Below, in pieces: positions 24,972-36,505 of a stretch of 64,000 nucleotides of DNA; positions within the stretch are counted from its first letter, which is position 1, and each line of letters begins with the position of its first letter. The stretch spans positions 945,973 to 1,009,972 of the forward strand of contig CM055113.1 in assembly GCA_029204225.1 (NCBI GenBank), written 5' to 3'. The stretch comes from Diphasiastrum complanatum (Eukaryota; Streptophyta; Lycopodiopsida; Lycopodiales; Lycopodiaceae). A program made the position numbers and the translations under genes. The notes beneath the pieces were generated by a model. That model was not told where the DNA came from, made no database searches, and saw only the letters and a list, made by a program, of their open reading frames with translations.

Positions 24972-27349
24972 TGGTGAGTACATATCTACCAAGTTCAAGG
25001 TCTTTTGTGATGAGCATGGGATTAAGAGGGAGTATACAACACCAAGGACTGGGCCACAACAAAATGGAGTGGTTGAAAGGAAGAATAGGACTTCGTATGA
25101 AAGTGCTAAAGCCATGAGGTTAAGTGCTAATCTTGATCAAACATTTTGGGATCAAGCTTTGTTGTGTGCCAATTTCTTGTGCAATAGGTTGCATGGTGCT
25201 ATTGTTAATTAAATAAAACTTGAGGCCACAATGTCAATTTAATAAACTTAGACTAAACTTACAAAGTTGGTTCCAAAGTGAAACTCACATGTATCATGTG
25301 ATTTCCAATGTACTTTTCTTAGGACCTTTGGATTAGATTGGACCCAAAGTGAATGTTGTGGATTAAAGTCCATATTATTAGGAGTAACCAATAGGATTAA
25401 GGGGCAAGGGCCTTCCCCATCCATAAAAAGACACCATCTAGTCCTATTAAAGGAATTTTTGAAGGATATGCATCTTCTAAAAAAGCATATAAAGTTTATC
25501 TTCCCTCTACTGACAAGAATGTTGTAAGTAGAGATGTGATCTTTCATGAAGATCAAAAATTTAACTTGGATGAAGCAAAGATTAGGGAGTCTCATGCAGG
25601 ATCTACAATTATCAAGCTTGATGTTGTTCAAGAATTGGTGAGGCCGAGGCTTGAGGAGGAGCAACTTCAAGCACCTACACCAAGAAGATCCATAAGAGAA
25701 AGATCTGATCCAAGAAGGCTCACTTATGATGAGAGAGGAAGGCAAGTGGAAGGTGAAACTTCCTATCATGCATTCTTCATATCAGATGAAGGGCCTAAAG
25801 ATGTCCAAGAAGCACCTCAATCCGAGAAGTGGGTTGAGGAAATGACTCTTGAGTTTGAAGCAAACAACACATAAGAGCATGTGGAGCCACCAAACAACAT
25901 GCATGTCATTGATGTAAATGGGTATTCAGGATCAAGTACAACAATAATGGATCCATCAACAAATACAAAGCAAGACTTTGTGCCACAGGCTACTCTCAAA
26001 TCAAAGGTCTTGACTATGAAGACACTTTTGCACCAGTTGCAAAAATGGTAACTATAAGAATTCTCAATTCTCTTGCATGTTATCACAATTGGAGTATGTT
26101 TCAGCTTGATGTTTCTAATGCCTTTCTCAATGGTTACCTTGAGAAGGAGATTTATATGGAGCAACCACCTAGATTTGTGAAATAGGGTGAGGAATCAAAA
26201 GTTTGTCTTTTGTTCAAAAGTCTCTATGGACTAAAACAAGCACCAAGGGCTTGGAATGCAAGGCTCAACTCCTTTCTCATATCACTCAGATTTCATCTTA
26301 GTGAATATGACCCTTCATTGTACATTAAGTCTGTAAATAACTCTGTAGTTATTATTCTCATCTATGTAGATGATATCATTCTTAGTGAAATAATGAGGAG
26401 CTAGTTGAAGAAAGTAAAAATGCACTTGGTAGTGAATTTAAGATGTAAGATCTAGGAGTTCTTCACTACATTTTAGGCCTTGAAATTGACTTTTGAAAAG
26501 ATCATGCTTTCATAAGTCAAAGTAGATATGCAGTTTCCATGCTTAAGAAATTCCAAATGAAAAACTGTAAAGGCATAGATACACCAATGGATCACTTTGT
26601 AAAAGTTCCTATAAAAGATGATGAAACTTAGTATCCTTCAAGGACATCACTATTTATAGGAGTCTTATTGGCTCACTTATATGATTAATTATGACAAGGC
26701 CTGATCTATGTTTTAGTGTGCATAAGCTAAGTCAACATATGAAGGACCAAAGATATATCATTGGAGGTTGGCTAAAAGAATCTTGAGATATGTATCTTCT
26801 ACCTTAGATTATGGATTGATCTACAAAGGAGAAGATCTAACTTTGGTTGCTTTTTCGGATTCAGATTTTGCAGGAGACAAGTTGGATAGGAAATCCACAA
26901 GTGCTTACACAATTTTTTTTGGAGGGAATCTAGTTTCTTGGCTATCAAAGAAGAAAGCAACTATATCCTTAAGTTGAATACCAATATCTTACAACCACAG
27001 CAAAGGAGGTTTTATGGATCAAAAGGCTACTCTTGGAGCTAAAGTGTTATGGAGATGAAGGCCTTCCAATTATCAAGAATGATAACATCTCGGCTCAAGA
27101 TCTTGCAAACAATCTTGTGTTCCATGCAAGGAGCAAACACACCAAGGTAGCTCATCATTTTATAAGAGAAAAAGTCATTGGGAGAGAGATCTTATTGGAG
27201 CATGTTGGATCTTCAAATTGTGTTGCAGATCTTCCCACCAAGCCATTGCTCAAGAATGTTTTTATCAGGATGAGATCTAAACTTGGCCTAATTTCAAAGT
27301 CTATGTTGGACAGGAACATATATTTTGAGGAGAAGTGTGAAGATTAGTA
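24972..27349 (+). pseudogene. Copia pol remnant K (integrase, RT, RNase H)
   Basis: Plus-strand copia pol with integrase GEYISTKFKVFCDEHGIKRE and QQNGVVERKNRTSYESAKAM, a 220-bp foreign segment (about 25206-25430), the integrase tail [62 protein letters not shown] and YVDDIIL, RNase H SDSDFAGDKLDRKSTSAYTI and the tail HARSKHTKVAHHFIRE ... VADLPTKPL. Stops of all three kinds and several frameshifts are present (for instance TAA after FKM where relatives have Gln, TGA after GSLI where they have Trp). Non-functional. Confidence 0.85.
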
Positions 27350-27381
27350 AAATTATATCTTCCTATCTCGTGTTTAGGGGG

Positions 27382-27480
27382 TGCCTATCTTATTTCCATT
27401 GTATATTCTATTGTACATAGAAGTATGTGAATTGAGCACATAACCTTCTAGAATAGGTCAAGTTTGAGTTAGGTAGGTTC
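27382..27480 (+). repeat. Start of the 3' LTR of copia K, truncated
   Basis: After the K pol stop comes a purine tract TTAGGGGG and then TGCCTATCTTATTTCC, the expected PPT-LTR junction. It is cut at 27480 by the LTR of element E. Confidence 0.55.
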
Positions 27481-28034
27481 TGACAAAATTTCCAAAAAAG
27501 TCACACGTGTGGGGAAGATCCACAAGTATGATAGATCTAATTAAGCTTTATGATTAGCACAATAACCTGATTCTAGATTGATTAGCAAGATCTAGTACAG
27601 AAGTTATGGCTTAACCACAATCTAGCATGCTAAGCATCAGAGAGATATCTAAAGTAAAAACTAGAGTCTATGTGACATTTGTCACATCTCATGCATGAAT
27701 CTCTACCTACTTTTTCCAAGTGTCCTAGTTCTAACTAGATGTACAAATCATCATGCATGTGTCCATTACACTTTGTGCATGTCTTGCATGTCACTATGGA
27801 TCACTTACAATTAATGCATGTGAACTGCCATGAGTTTCTACTAGCATATTTTTGCTAGTTCTAAGTCTACAATCTATATGCAAGTTGTAATAATCAAACT
27901 AGATATGTCAAATCCATATAGCTCGAGTTCAATCTAGGCCAAACTTGGCATCTGCATTTATGAACAACATACTTGTATGGTACAATGTTTGTAACAAGCC
28001 TAATGTCAAGGTGGATTATTTTTCCATTTCAACA
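27481..28034 (-). repeat. 3' LTR of copia element E, 554 bp
   Basis: In element sense it starts TGTTGAAATGG after the purine tract AGGAGGAG (minus strand, 28035-28042) and ends ...AAATTTTGTCA. It is homologous to the F LTR but lacks about 250 bp of the middle. CACACGTGTG lies at 27502-27511. Confidence 0.85.
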
Positions 28035-29341
28035 CTCCTCCTAAAAACAATCTGTATTGACTTGAACATGGATCTTGGTACTACTCCAAGATTGGCTCTA
28101 CGCTTGATGAAGGAACTTTTGCTCAAAGGTTTGGTGAGCATATCAGCAATACAAGATGATGTGTCGATGTGCTCCAAGTAGATTTCCCCTCCAATGAGCT
28201 TCTCTCTCACGAAGTGATGTGCAACTTCACTATGTTTGCTCCTTGCATGGAATATTGGGTTGTTTGCAAGGGCTTGGGCTGAAATGTTGTCACACATGAT
28301 CATAGGTAGATCATCTTCCATGATTATCTTTAGCTCCACTAGCATCCTCTTGATCCAAAGCACTTCCTTTGTTGTTGTAGTGAGTGCCTTATACTCAGCT
28401 TCACAGGTTGAGAGTGGTATAGTATCTTGCTTTTTGGAGATATCAAGCTTCCTCCAAGATATATGACATAAGCACTTGTAGATTTTCGATCATGATCTTG
28501 GAGCTTGCTTTAGTCCATATAGACTTTTGAAGAGCAAGCAAACTTTGTCTTTGTCATGGATGAACCCAATAGGCTAATCCATATTAATCCCTTCTTCTAG
28601 ATATCCATTTAAAAATGCATTAGAGACATCTAGTTGAAGAACTTGCCAGTTGAAAAAACAACCAATAAAAATTATGATTCTAATTGATACCATCTTTGCA
28701 ACTGGACAAAAGTCTCCTCATAATCAAGTCCATAAACCTGAGCAAAACCCTTAGCACAAAGTCTAGCCTTGTACTTGTTGATTGCGCTATCTTGATTATA
28801 CTTGACTCAAAAAACCCACTTGCAACCAATGGTGTGCTTGTTGGATGGAAGATCCACAAGCTCCCATGTCTTGTTGGCCATCAAAGCACCATATTCCTCC
28901 TTCATAGCAAGATACCATTCCTTCGAATTGAGTGCATCATATACATCCTTTGGCTCCTCGTGTGAAATAAAATAAGCACAATTAGTGGAGTTGAGTTCCA
29001 CTTGCTTGCCTCTATCTTCATATGTAAGCCTCCTAGACTCAAATCTTTCTCTTTGAGATCTCCTTGGTGAAAAAATTCGAGGTGACTCCTCCTCAATTCT
29101 CGGCCCCATATCTCCATGATAGTCTTCAAGGGTGATGCTTCCAAAAACTGTAAGGTGATCTACCTTAGGTTTCTTCTTAAACAAGACTTCAAAAGGTGAT
29201 TTTCCAACAAGTGCATTGTGAGGTAATCTATTGCACAAATAGTTTGGAAATTTATAGCTTCACCCCAATATTCAATAGGCAAAGAAGCTTTAACTCGGAT
29301 TGCTTTAGCACATTCACATAAAGATTTGTTTCTTTTGCAAT
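28035..29341 (-). pseudogene. Copia pol remnant E, minus strand, internally deleted
   Basis: Minus-strand order from the right: a short integrase piece (KQIFM-like, then LCNRLPHNALVGKSPFEVLF), a linker with ESPRIFSPRRSQRERFESR, RT start ALMANKTWELVDLPSNKH and IGCKWVF, an RT piece at 28490-28800 (YGLKQAPRS region and [11 protein letters not shown]-like), then a jump at about 28488 straight into the RNase H end (MLWIKRMLVELKIIMEDDLP, HARSKHSEVAHHFVREK, CIADMLTKPLSK). Roughly the second half of RT and the first half of RNase H are deleted. It is the same family as element G (14653-17158). Confidence 0.8.
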
Positions 29342-29818
29342 AGGTGGCCGAGTGCTATTTTGGATGCAAGGACACCTTTTGAGATGCTACTCAAGAGGAG
29401 GCCGAGTGTCAACTTTCTAAGAACCTTTGGATGCACATGCTATGTCAACATTACTCTTGATGATAGGACCAAGGAGGGTTCATCTTCAAGAAGAGGTATT
29501 TTTATTGGATATAGTGAGGTGAGTAAAGCCTAAAAGGTTTACATTCCTTCTACTAACAAAGTGATTGTTGGTAGAGATGTCATTTTTTATGAGGGGATCA
29601 TTCCAAAAGTGTCTTCAAGCATGATTGATGGTAGAGTGGATGGATCTAACATTCTTGATGTTGATGAGAAGGATCTTACTTTGGATGGTGGTGATGATGG
29701 ACCTTCATCAAGTCAAAAGCCAAGGAGAACATCAAGAAAAAGACAAGTACCTTCAAGGCTGTTAAAAATTCACAATTCTAGCTTGACTAGTTCTGATCAT
29801 ATGACTTGTAAATAGTTA
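29342..29818 (+). pseudogene. Copia integrase tail fragment D
   Basis: Plus frame with KRRPSVNFLRTFGCTCYVNI, TLDDRTKEGSSSRRGIFIGY, VSKA, a TAA, then KVYIPSTNKVIVGRDVIFYE and RRTSRKRQVPSRL, close to the same section of element A (GRRPSVKHCRIFGCTCFVNI). Truncated on both sides; the last codons MTCK end at a TAG near 29815. Confidence 0.75.
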
Positions 29819-29896
29819 GATGGTCATGATGTGGCTTGTCACACGTGCCAAATAGCATAGGATTCCATTCATAAGGATGCTCTCAAGTAGACCTAA

Positions 29897-30438
29897 GTGT
29901 TAGAACCTTTGGAATGAGTCCAAATTATGCTTAGATACAAGGGAGAAAAAATAGGAGCTATTTTTGATAATTTTTGCATTGTTGAGGGATCTCCAAGATT
30001 CCAGCCCTAACTTGGTAGGGATGAAAGATCCACCAAAATTAGCATTAGGGATAGGTTTAGGGCTACTCATACCTGCCCAAAATCGTGATGGATCATGTAT
30101 ATATAGGTGATATCTCACCAAAATCAATCAAGCAATTTCATGTTTTTTCTCTCATAATGGTGCAGTTGCTCTCTATGTTCATAATTGTTTGAGTACTTGT
30201 CATTACTAATGATTATAGGATTGAATGTAGGTCTGGTGTACAGTACTCAGACTGTGGGAGGCCGTACTTTCACACGTGTGAAGCCTTCTTCAAGGATTTG
30301 GGCCATTTAGTGAGGTTCAAGCATAGATTTTTGATGGATTTTGATGGTTCAACTTGTGCTAATCTTATGAAATCATAATCTATTGTTTCCCTCATCATTT
30401 AAAGTGTTTTAGGATCCTTATTTGCTGTAATTGTTACA
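29897..30438 (+). repeat. 5' LTR of copia element B, about 542 bp
   Basis: The right edge ...TTGTTACA is fixed by the PBS. The left edge is inferred from the first suitable TG (TGTTAGAACC), giving matching ends TGTTA/GTTACA. It contains a TATA-like GTATATATAGG near 30097 and the palindrome TTCACACGTGTGAA at 30269-30282. No 3' partner is in the window. Confidence 0.6.
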
Positions 30439-30451
30439 TGGTATCAGAGCC
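30439..30451 (+). promoter_or_regulatory. Primer-binding site of element B
   Basis: TGGTATCAGAGCC immediately after the LTR, complementary to initiator tRNA-Met. Confidence 0.9.
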
Positions 30452-31249
30452 TGAAGGTTGAAATGAGCTAAATCCTTGGTTTTCATTCAATTTGATCACA
30501 ATTTTTGATCTAAATCTTGTGTAGATTGGATCTTAGCATCTAGTATTGATTCTAGAACTCAAAGTGAGTAAAATACATTGGAGATTGGTGTTGTGTGACT
30601 TCATTTGCAGGTGTTTAGGTGTCTAAAACCAGAGGCAAAGTTGAATTCAATTCACATTACCAAGATAGCAAGTTTTGCTTGCTCCAAGCATTGATTTCTA
30701 AGCGAGTTTTGGAGGTGATTTCATAGAGGAGGCTTTCTAGCATTCAAGGAGAGGGAAGATCAGAGTTTTGGGGACTCTTCAAGGCTGTTCTAAGGTGTAG
30801 TAGGCACCTCCTAAAGTGATTTAGGTTCAGTCCAACCATTGCTTGACTTATGCACCAAATTAGATCAATTTTTCATCAATTTTGATCATTTTTTGCTTGT
30901 GATTGGATAGTAGATTGTGTTGCATCCTCATTAAGTTCCATTTAGCTCCTTCGCAAGTGATTTTGGAAGTATATTAGGTTGCTGAAATTCACTCTCGATC
31001 AGATCATTTGGAAGCTTTAATGTTCTTTATAGAAAGAGGGGCAATTCTACTAGTATTGTCTACTTCAATCAAGCAAGTGCATTGTTTCTAGTATTCTATG
31101 ATTTGATTTTGTTAGAGATCATTCTTAGATCTTTATAGGAAGTCTATTACTGATCTTTTAAGGTCCCTAAGAAGTGGGATAAGATAGACCTTCAATCAAA
31201 TCAATAGAAGTAACCTTCATTTGTGTCAAGTCCTTGATTAGGAGACTAG
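30452..31249 (+). other. Leader of copia element B
   Basis: About 800 bp of non-coding leader between PBS and gag. It is AT-rich with no other feature. Confidence 0.6.
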
Positions 31250-32011
31250 ATGGCATCTATAAATGCATATCTTTTGGATACTAATGAAAGGCTCAACAAA
31301 ACTAACTATTCCATATGGAAAGTTAGAATGGAATCTATCATGATCATGCAAGATCTGATGGAAATTGTAAATGGTAAGGAGGGTGAACCTATTCATCCTC
31401 AAGAAAAAGCCAAATACATCAAGAGGTGCAATGTTGCACTACATTGCATAAAAATGAATGTTGCAAATGAACTCTTAAGAGAGGTAGGAGATTGCACTTC
31501 AGCTCAAGATGCTTGGGAGACTTTGCAAAAGGTCTATGAATCCAAGAACCAAACTAGAATGTTAGCTTTGAAGAATCAAATCTATAGAAGCTATCAAAAG
31601 AAAGGAGAGAGTGCACATACTTTTGTCCTAAGAGTAAAGGAATTGAACAAAGAGCTAGCCTTTATAGGTGATCCTATCAAGGATGAAGAGCTTGTTCAAC
31701 TCATATTGAATGGACTAAGCTTTGAATTTGACAATTTGGTTCAGGGATATGCAATTATGGGTAAGCTACCCATACTTGAAGAACTCCAAGGCACACTCAT
31801 GGCCGAGGAATCAAGAAGGAGCCAAATGCAAGAGAGGATGGATAGGCTTTCCATCCAAGGTGGAGATGACCAAGCTCTCTTCACCAAAGGCAAAGGCAAG
31901 TCCAAAGGCAAAGTATCAACACTCAAGAAGTCTACAAAGCTTGAGGATCAAGAAGGACCCTCAAAGGATCTCCATCAACCACCAAAGTCAAGAAGGACAA
32001 ATCAAAGGTGA
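31250..32011 (+). CDS. Copia gag of element B, shifted out of frame from pol
   Basis: A 253-codon Gag starting MASINAYLLDTNERLNKTNY, with SIWKVRMESIMIMQDLMEIV, LHCIKMNVANELLREVGDC, AHTFVLRVKELNKELAFIGD and LVQLILNGLSFEFDNLVQGY, the Retrotran_gag_2/UBN2 fold that builds the particle. The ATG context and start match gag of element A. The frame ends at a TGA at 32009-32011, just before the zinc knuckle, which lies in another frame (KDKSKVKCYYCSKMGH). In the intact element A the same region is one continuous frame, so a small indel between about 31930 and 32000 most likely split this copy. A programmed shift cannot be excluded. Confidence 0.85.
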   Translation: MASINAYLLDTNERLNKTNYSIWKVRMESIMIMQDLMEIVNGKEGEPIHPQEKAKYIKRCNVALHCIKMNVANELLREVGDCTSAQDAWETLQKVYESKNQTRMLALKNQIYRSYQKKGESAHTFVLRVKELNKELAFIGDPIKDEELVQLILNGLSFEFDNLVQGYAIMGKLPILEELQGTLMAEESRRSQMQERMDRLSIQGGDDQALFTKGKGKSKGKVSTLKKSTKLEDQEGPSKDLHQPPKSRRTNQR

Positions 32012-34524
32012 AGTGCTACTATTGTAGCAAGATGGGGCATTATGCCTCGGAATGCTTCAAGAGGAAGCAAGATCAAAGCCAAGCCAACATGAGCAAAGAG
32101 GAGGAGGAGGAGAGTTCACATGAGGACTCTCTCATGATGTCCATATTTTCTTCAACAAGCTTCAAAGGAGAAGATCCTTGGTGGATTGACTCGGGTGCTA
32201 GTTCACACATGACTAGTAAAAGGGAGTTTTTCTCTTCTCTCTTATCTTATGATGGACCTATAAAGTCTATCTATACAGCAAATGATGAAGCTTGTAAGAT
32301 TGAAGGAGTTGGTAGAATTCCCCTTTGCTTAGGATCTTCCAAAAAGATCAACATAGAAGGTGTTTTGTACATTCCTACAATAACAAAGAATCTACTAAGT
32401 GTTGGCCAAATGGTAGACAATGGTTTCAATGTTGAATTTGCTTCAAATGAATGTTTCATCAAGAAGAAGGGTAAGATAGTGGCTAAGGGCACTAGACTTG
32501 GCAAACTTTATAAGTTGGATGCATTTGTGGATACTAATGTTGTCATGTTGGCCGAGAAGAGCAAGATATCTACTTTTACTTTATGGCACAAAAGACTTGG
32601 ACATGTCAACTCGGGTTCCATGGAGGCTATGATCAAGGAGGAGTATGCTTTAGGCCTACCAAGGTCTATTGGGAAGGAAGACAAGGTTTGTGAAGCTTGT
32701 GCCTTATCCAAGGCACATAAGAAGGTGTTTCCTAACTCCATCACAAAGTCATCTCATCCTCTTGAACTCATACACTCGGATGTGCACATTGCTAGCACCA
32801 AATCTAATGGAGGTTCATCCATGTTTTTAACCTTCATTGATGACTACTCAAGATATTGTTGGGTGTTCTTACTTTCCTTCAAGTCTCAAGTATTTGATAC
32901 TTTTGTAAAGTTCAAGTTGTTTGTGAAAAAGCATCATAATCATAGCATCAAAATTCTTAGAAGTGACAATGGTGGAGAATTCATCTCCAATGAGTTCAAG
33001 GCCTTTTGTGAGGAGGAAGGGATCAAGAAAGAGACTTCTTGTCCTTACACTCCTCAACAAAATGGAGTTGCTGAAAGAAGGAATAGAACATTATGTGAAT
33101 GTTCTAAGGCTTTAAGATTAGATGCTTGTTTTCCCAAATCCTTTTGGGGTGAGTCTCTTGTATGTGCAAACTACTTGATGAATAGGGTGTCTTGCAAAGC
33201 AATTGAAGACAAAACTCCTTATGAGATGTTGTATGGAAAGAAACCCAATCTTAATCACTTGAAAGTTTTTGGGTGTATATGTTATGTGCATGTGCCATTG
33301 GAAACAAGAACCAAGGAGGATCCATCTTCCACAAGAGGGATCATGCTTGGATATGCAAGCTCAAGCAAGGGCTACAAAGTCTATCTCCCATCCTTAAACA
33401 AATTTGTTGTTTCAAGGGATGTCATCTTTGATGAACATCATATGCATATGCTTGAAGAAGGCTCAAGTGCTCCAACAATCAAGAAGAAGATGGCCGAGGA
33501 GCAAGATCTTGGTTTTGAGGAGGAGCTCATGGAGGAGCAAGCACCAAACCCACCTATCACACCAAGGAGATCTTCAAGGGCAAAAGTGGAGCCATCAAGG
33601 CTCACATATCAAGGCAAAGGACAGCAAGTTGAGGGTATCTCATCCACTTCTTATGCTTTATCTAGTTTTGAAGAACCATCTAATGTTGAAGATGCATTGA
33701 ACTCCAAAGAATGGTATAAAGCTATGTTGGATGAGTATGATGCCTTGATTGAGAATGAAACTTGGTTGCTTGTTGAGAGACCTCAAAGGAATGTAATAGG
33801 ATGCAAGTGGGTCTTCAAGCTTAAGTTGAATGCAAATGGGAGTGTTAACAAACATAAAGCAAGATTAGTTGCAAAAGGTTATGCTCAAGAGAGAGGGATA
33901 GACTATGAGGAAACTTTTGCACCTGTGGCCAAGATGGTCACAATAAGGCTAATCGTTGCACTTGCATCACATTTTGGATGGATTCTATGTCAAATGGATG
34001 TCTCTAATGCTTTCTTGAATGGTTTTTTGGAAGAGGATATCTATATGGAGCAGCCACAAGGGTTTATCAAGCATGGTATGGAGAACAAAGTATGCCATCT
34101 CCAAAGAAGCATCTATGGCTTGAAGCAAGCCTCGAGATCTTGGAATTCAAGACTACATTGCTATCTTATTTCACTTTCTTTTGTTCAAAGTGAATATGAT
34201 CCCACTCTTTACATTAAGTTTGATGATGTTGGTATTGTACTTTTACTCATTTATGTAGATGACATCATCATTAGTGGAAATAGTGTTGATGGTATTGAAA
34301 AAATCAAGATAGATCTATCCTTAGAGTTCAAGATGGTAGATCTAGGGTGTCTTCACTTCATCTTAGGCATAGAAGTACTTAGAGGGTCTGATTTTATCTT
34401 TATAAGTCAAGTAAACTATGCTCAAAGTCTTTTGAAGAAGTTTAAGATGGAAGTATGCAAAAGTGTTGACACACCAATGGAGCAAGATGTAAAAGTGCCA
34501 AATGAAGATGATGAAATCAAGTAA
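32008..34524 (+). pseudogene. Copia pol of element B (zinc knuckle to RT), lacking RNase H
   Basis: About 838 codons open without a stop. In order: zinc knuckle CYYCSKMGHYASEC, protease WWIDSGASSHMT, HHCC module WHKRLGHVNS ... CEACALSKAH, integrase HSDVHIAS, RSDNGGEFIS and PQQNGVAERRNRT (DD35E), [38 protein letters not shown] and LLIYVDDIIISG. The frame has no ATG at 32008 (the codon is GTG) and is open upstream, consistent with a former fusion to gag. It ends EQDVKVPNEDDEIK then TAA, exactly where relatives continue into SFKDITLYRSLIGSLIW and RNase H. Downstream is unrelated sequence. Without RNase H it could not complete cDNA synthesis by itself. Confidence 0.88.
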
Positions 34525-34678
34525 TGGATCTGGAAAACAAATTTTGCTCAATGACTTTGATGGTCAAGTTGAAGATCAAGAGGTTGATCTCAAAGCGCTT
34601 CAACCAGTCAAAAGGAAAGTTGGCAATTTGGAGCTAGTCAAGAGCATCAAAGGAGAGGTAATTGACAAAAATGTAATG
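34502..34678 (+). CDS. Unidentified frame replacing RNase H in B, 5' part
   Basis: From an ATG overlapping the end of B pol in a different frame, 59 codons run to the insertion point of element A. Text includes LLNDFDGQVEDQEVDLKALQ and KVGNLELVKSIKGEVIDKN, which resembles no retroelement domain I know. The 3' part is at 41115-41699 and the two are in phase once element A and one copy of the target duplication are removed. Origin unknown; captured host sequence is one possibility. Confidence 0.4.
34674..34678. repeat. Target-site duplication of element A, left copy
   Basis: TAATG, identical to 41110-41114. These 5-bp repeats mark the integration of element A. Confidence 0.95.
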
Positions 34679-35333
34679 TGTGAAAATTGTCAACATTTCC
34701 TAGCTAGTTTGAGGCCTAAATTGGCTAAAATTGTAAATAGTTTTGGTTCTGGAGTTTCACACGTGTGAACCAGGCCACAATGTTTTTATTTACTGTATTT
34801 TTTCAGTATGATGAAGTGTCAAACTTCATACCCTTCAAAATGAGACCATTTTGATGTATTTTGGTCATATAAGCCATTTTTAGCTATTTTTCCTATATAG
34901 GGAATATCTAGGGTCAAGTACCTTCTAGAGAGAGGAGAGAGAGTCATCTTCCTCATCCATAAATAGTAGGGAAGTCGTGGAGAACAGGTTGGAGAAACCT
35001 TTTGTATGCTTCATTGAGATCAATAGATCATTGTCATTGTTTCTTCCTCCATTGAGAGCATTGTTGTGTGTATTGTCTTCAAGCTATTGTGTATGATCTT
35101 AGGTGCTTTCCAAAAGTAATAGGCTGATGTATTATGGACTGTATAATGCTATTTTGGGCCGCACTTGATGTTTATGGAAGTTTCCATTTGTGATAAATGC
35201 TTTTTGATCAAGTTCTTTGCATTCTAGGTAGCATAGAATGTGTTGCCAATTCCTAGCTTATGTAGTTTGGAGTGCAAGCATTCAATCCAATGATCTTGGA
35301 GTTTAGATCCACTTAGGATCTGTATTTTTCACA
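34679..35333 (+). repeat. 5' LTR of element A
   Basis: TGTGAAAATTG ... TATTTTTCACA, 655 bp. The palindrome TTCACACGTGTGAA is at 34756-34769. Candidate core promoters are CTATATAGG near 34893 and CATAAATAG near 34957, so the palindrome lies about 130-200 bp upstream in U3. A purine run GAGAGAGGAGAGAGAG follows near 34927. Confidence 0.97.
34756..34769. promoter_or_regulatory. G-box palindrome in LTR A
   Basis: TTCACACGTGTGAA, a perfect 14-bp palindrome with a CACGTG core. The same sequence is at 40532-40545 (3' LTR), 1954-1969 (16 bp, solo LTR) and 30269-30282 (LTR B). The core CACACGTGTG recurs in LTRs C, E, F and M. Plant bZIP/bHLH factors bind such cores; a role in LTR activity is inferred. 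Confidence 0.7.
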
Positions 35334-35345
35334 TGGTATCAGAGC
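35334..35345 (+). promoter_or_regulatory. Primer-binding site of element A
   Basis: TGGTATCAGAGC directly after the LTR, complementary to initiator tRNA-Met. Confidence 0.95.
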
Positions 35346-36505
35346 TGGTTGGCTTCTATTTACAGTAAGTATTCCATTTTTGGTGATATTTGGATGTTTG
35401 ATCAAGTTCTAGCATGATTTTGCATTGCTTTGTTGATCAAATCTTACTAACCTTTGTTTTGTGAGTTGAACTTGTGGATCAAAAGCATATTTCAGGTCTA
35501 TTGAAGATCAGAGGCTGAAAAGAAACTATTTTGGATCAGATCATAACACCTAATCATTTGTGATTGTGAGGCTTGTGCATATTCAATACTAACAATGTTC
35601 TTTTCAATCCTATTGTTGACAATCTCCATTCTTGGATGAACACTCTCCTTAAGTGGATGAAACTTCTCCTTAAGTGGATGACAAATGCTCTTTTGAGTGA
35701 GTTGTAATTCTCCTAAAGGCTGAGCAAAGCTCCCATTTGGATGAAAGATCCCCTTTTTTGGGTGAACATATTGTAAGCTCCATTGTGAAGAGCATATTGT
35801 AAAGATTGTCATCAATTTTGGCATAAATTTTGGTGTACTTTGTTGAGCATGTAAGTAACTCTCCTTATGTAATTTGATTGGAGCATTTGCTGGAAGGTGT
35901 TAACCATTATGCAAGTGTGTTTTCAGGTTCTTAACAGGTTGAGGAACATTCTCATGTGAAGTGATCTTAGATCTACATCTAAACACCAAGATTTGACAAG
36001 ATAGTGAAGCTAGTCTTGTGATTCACTAAGTGTGCTCATTCATTCACCTCTAAATCTTGTATTTATCACTTGCTGGAGTTTATAAACTTTTAGAAGTGTG
36101 GTTTACATGTGGTTTTACAGGTTGAATCAATATCTTAGTGTGTTGATCATATGTTGATCAAGTTTGTTCATTACTAGGTAATCTTGGCATCCTAGTTTTG
36201 GGTATTTTCTAAGAATGCAAGTAACTCTTCACACCATAACTTGATTTGGTCACTTGCTGGAAAGTTTGAGAGCTTAAGCAAGAGTGTGTTCAGGTTGGTT
36301 TGATTTTGTAATCCATTCTTAGTGTGTGCAAAGTGTTGCATGTGTTTCAATCTTCCTTTCTATGCTTGGAAACCATCTAGGTTCAAGATAGAAGTGTTTT
36401 AGGGTCCTAAATCTTCATAGATCTCTTTATCTATCATTTGTTGAGAGAAAAGTGAGTGCTAAGTGCTTTAGGACAAAACCTAAAAGTTGAAGAAACATTA
36501 GAATC
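35346..36505 (+). other. Leader of element A with triplicated ~183-bp unit
   Basis: Non-coding leader of about 1.16 kb. A diverged unit recurs three times, best seen at the word TTGCTGG (35887, 36070, 36254; spacing 183 and 184 bp), each followed within 30-60 bp by GTGT..TTCAGGTT- or TTTACAGGTT-like text. An additional pair of CTCCTTAAGTGGATGA repeats is near 35645 and 35667. Packaging or translation roles are possible but not shown. Confidence 0.6.

Noticed and set aside
35334-35345. TGGTATCAGAGC sites as parts of tRNA genes
   Set aside because: They match only the complement of a tRNA 3' end, next to LTR edges. No cloverleaf can be drawn, so they are primer-binding sites.
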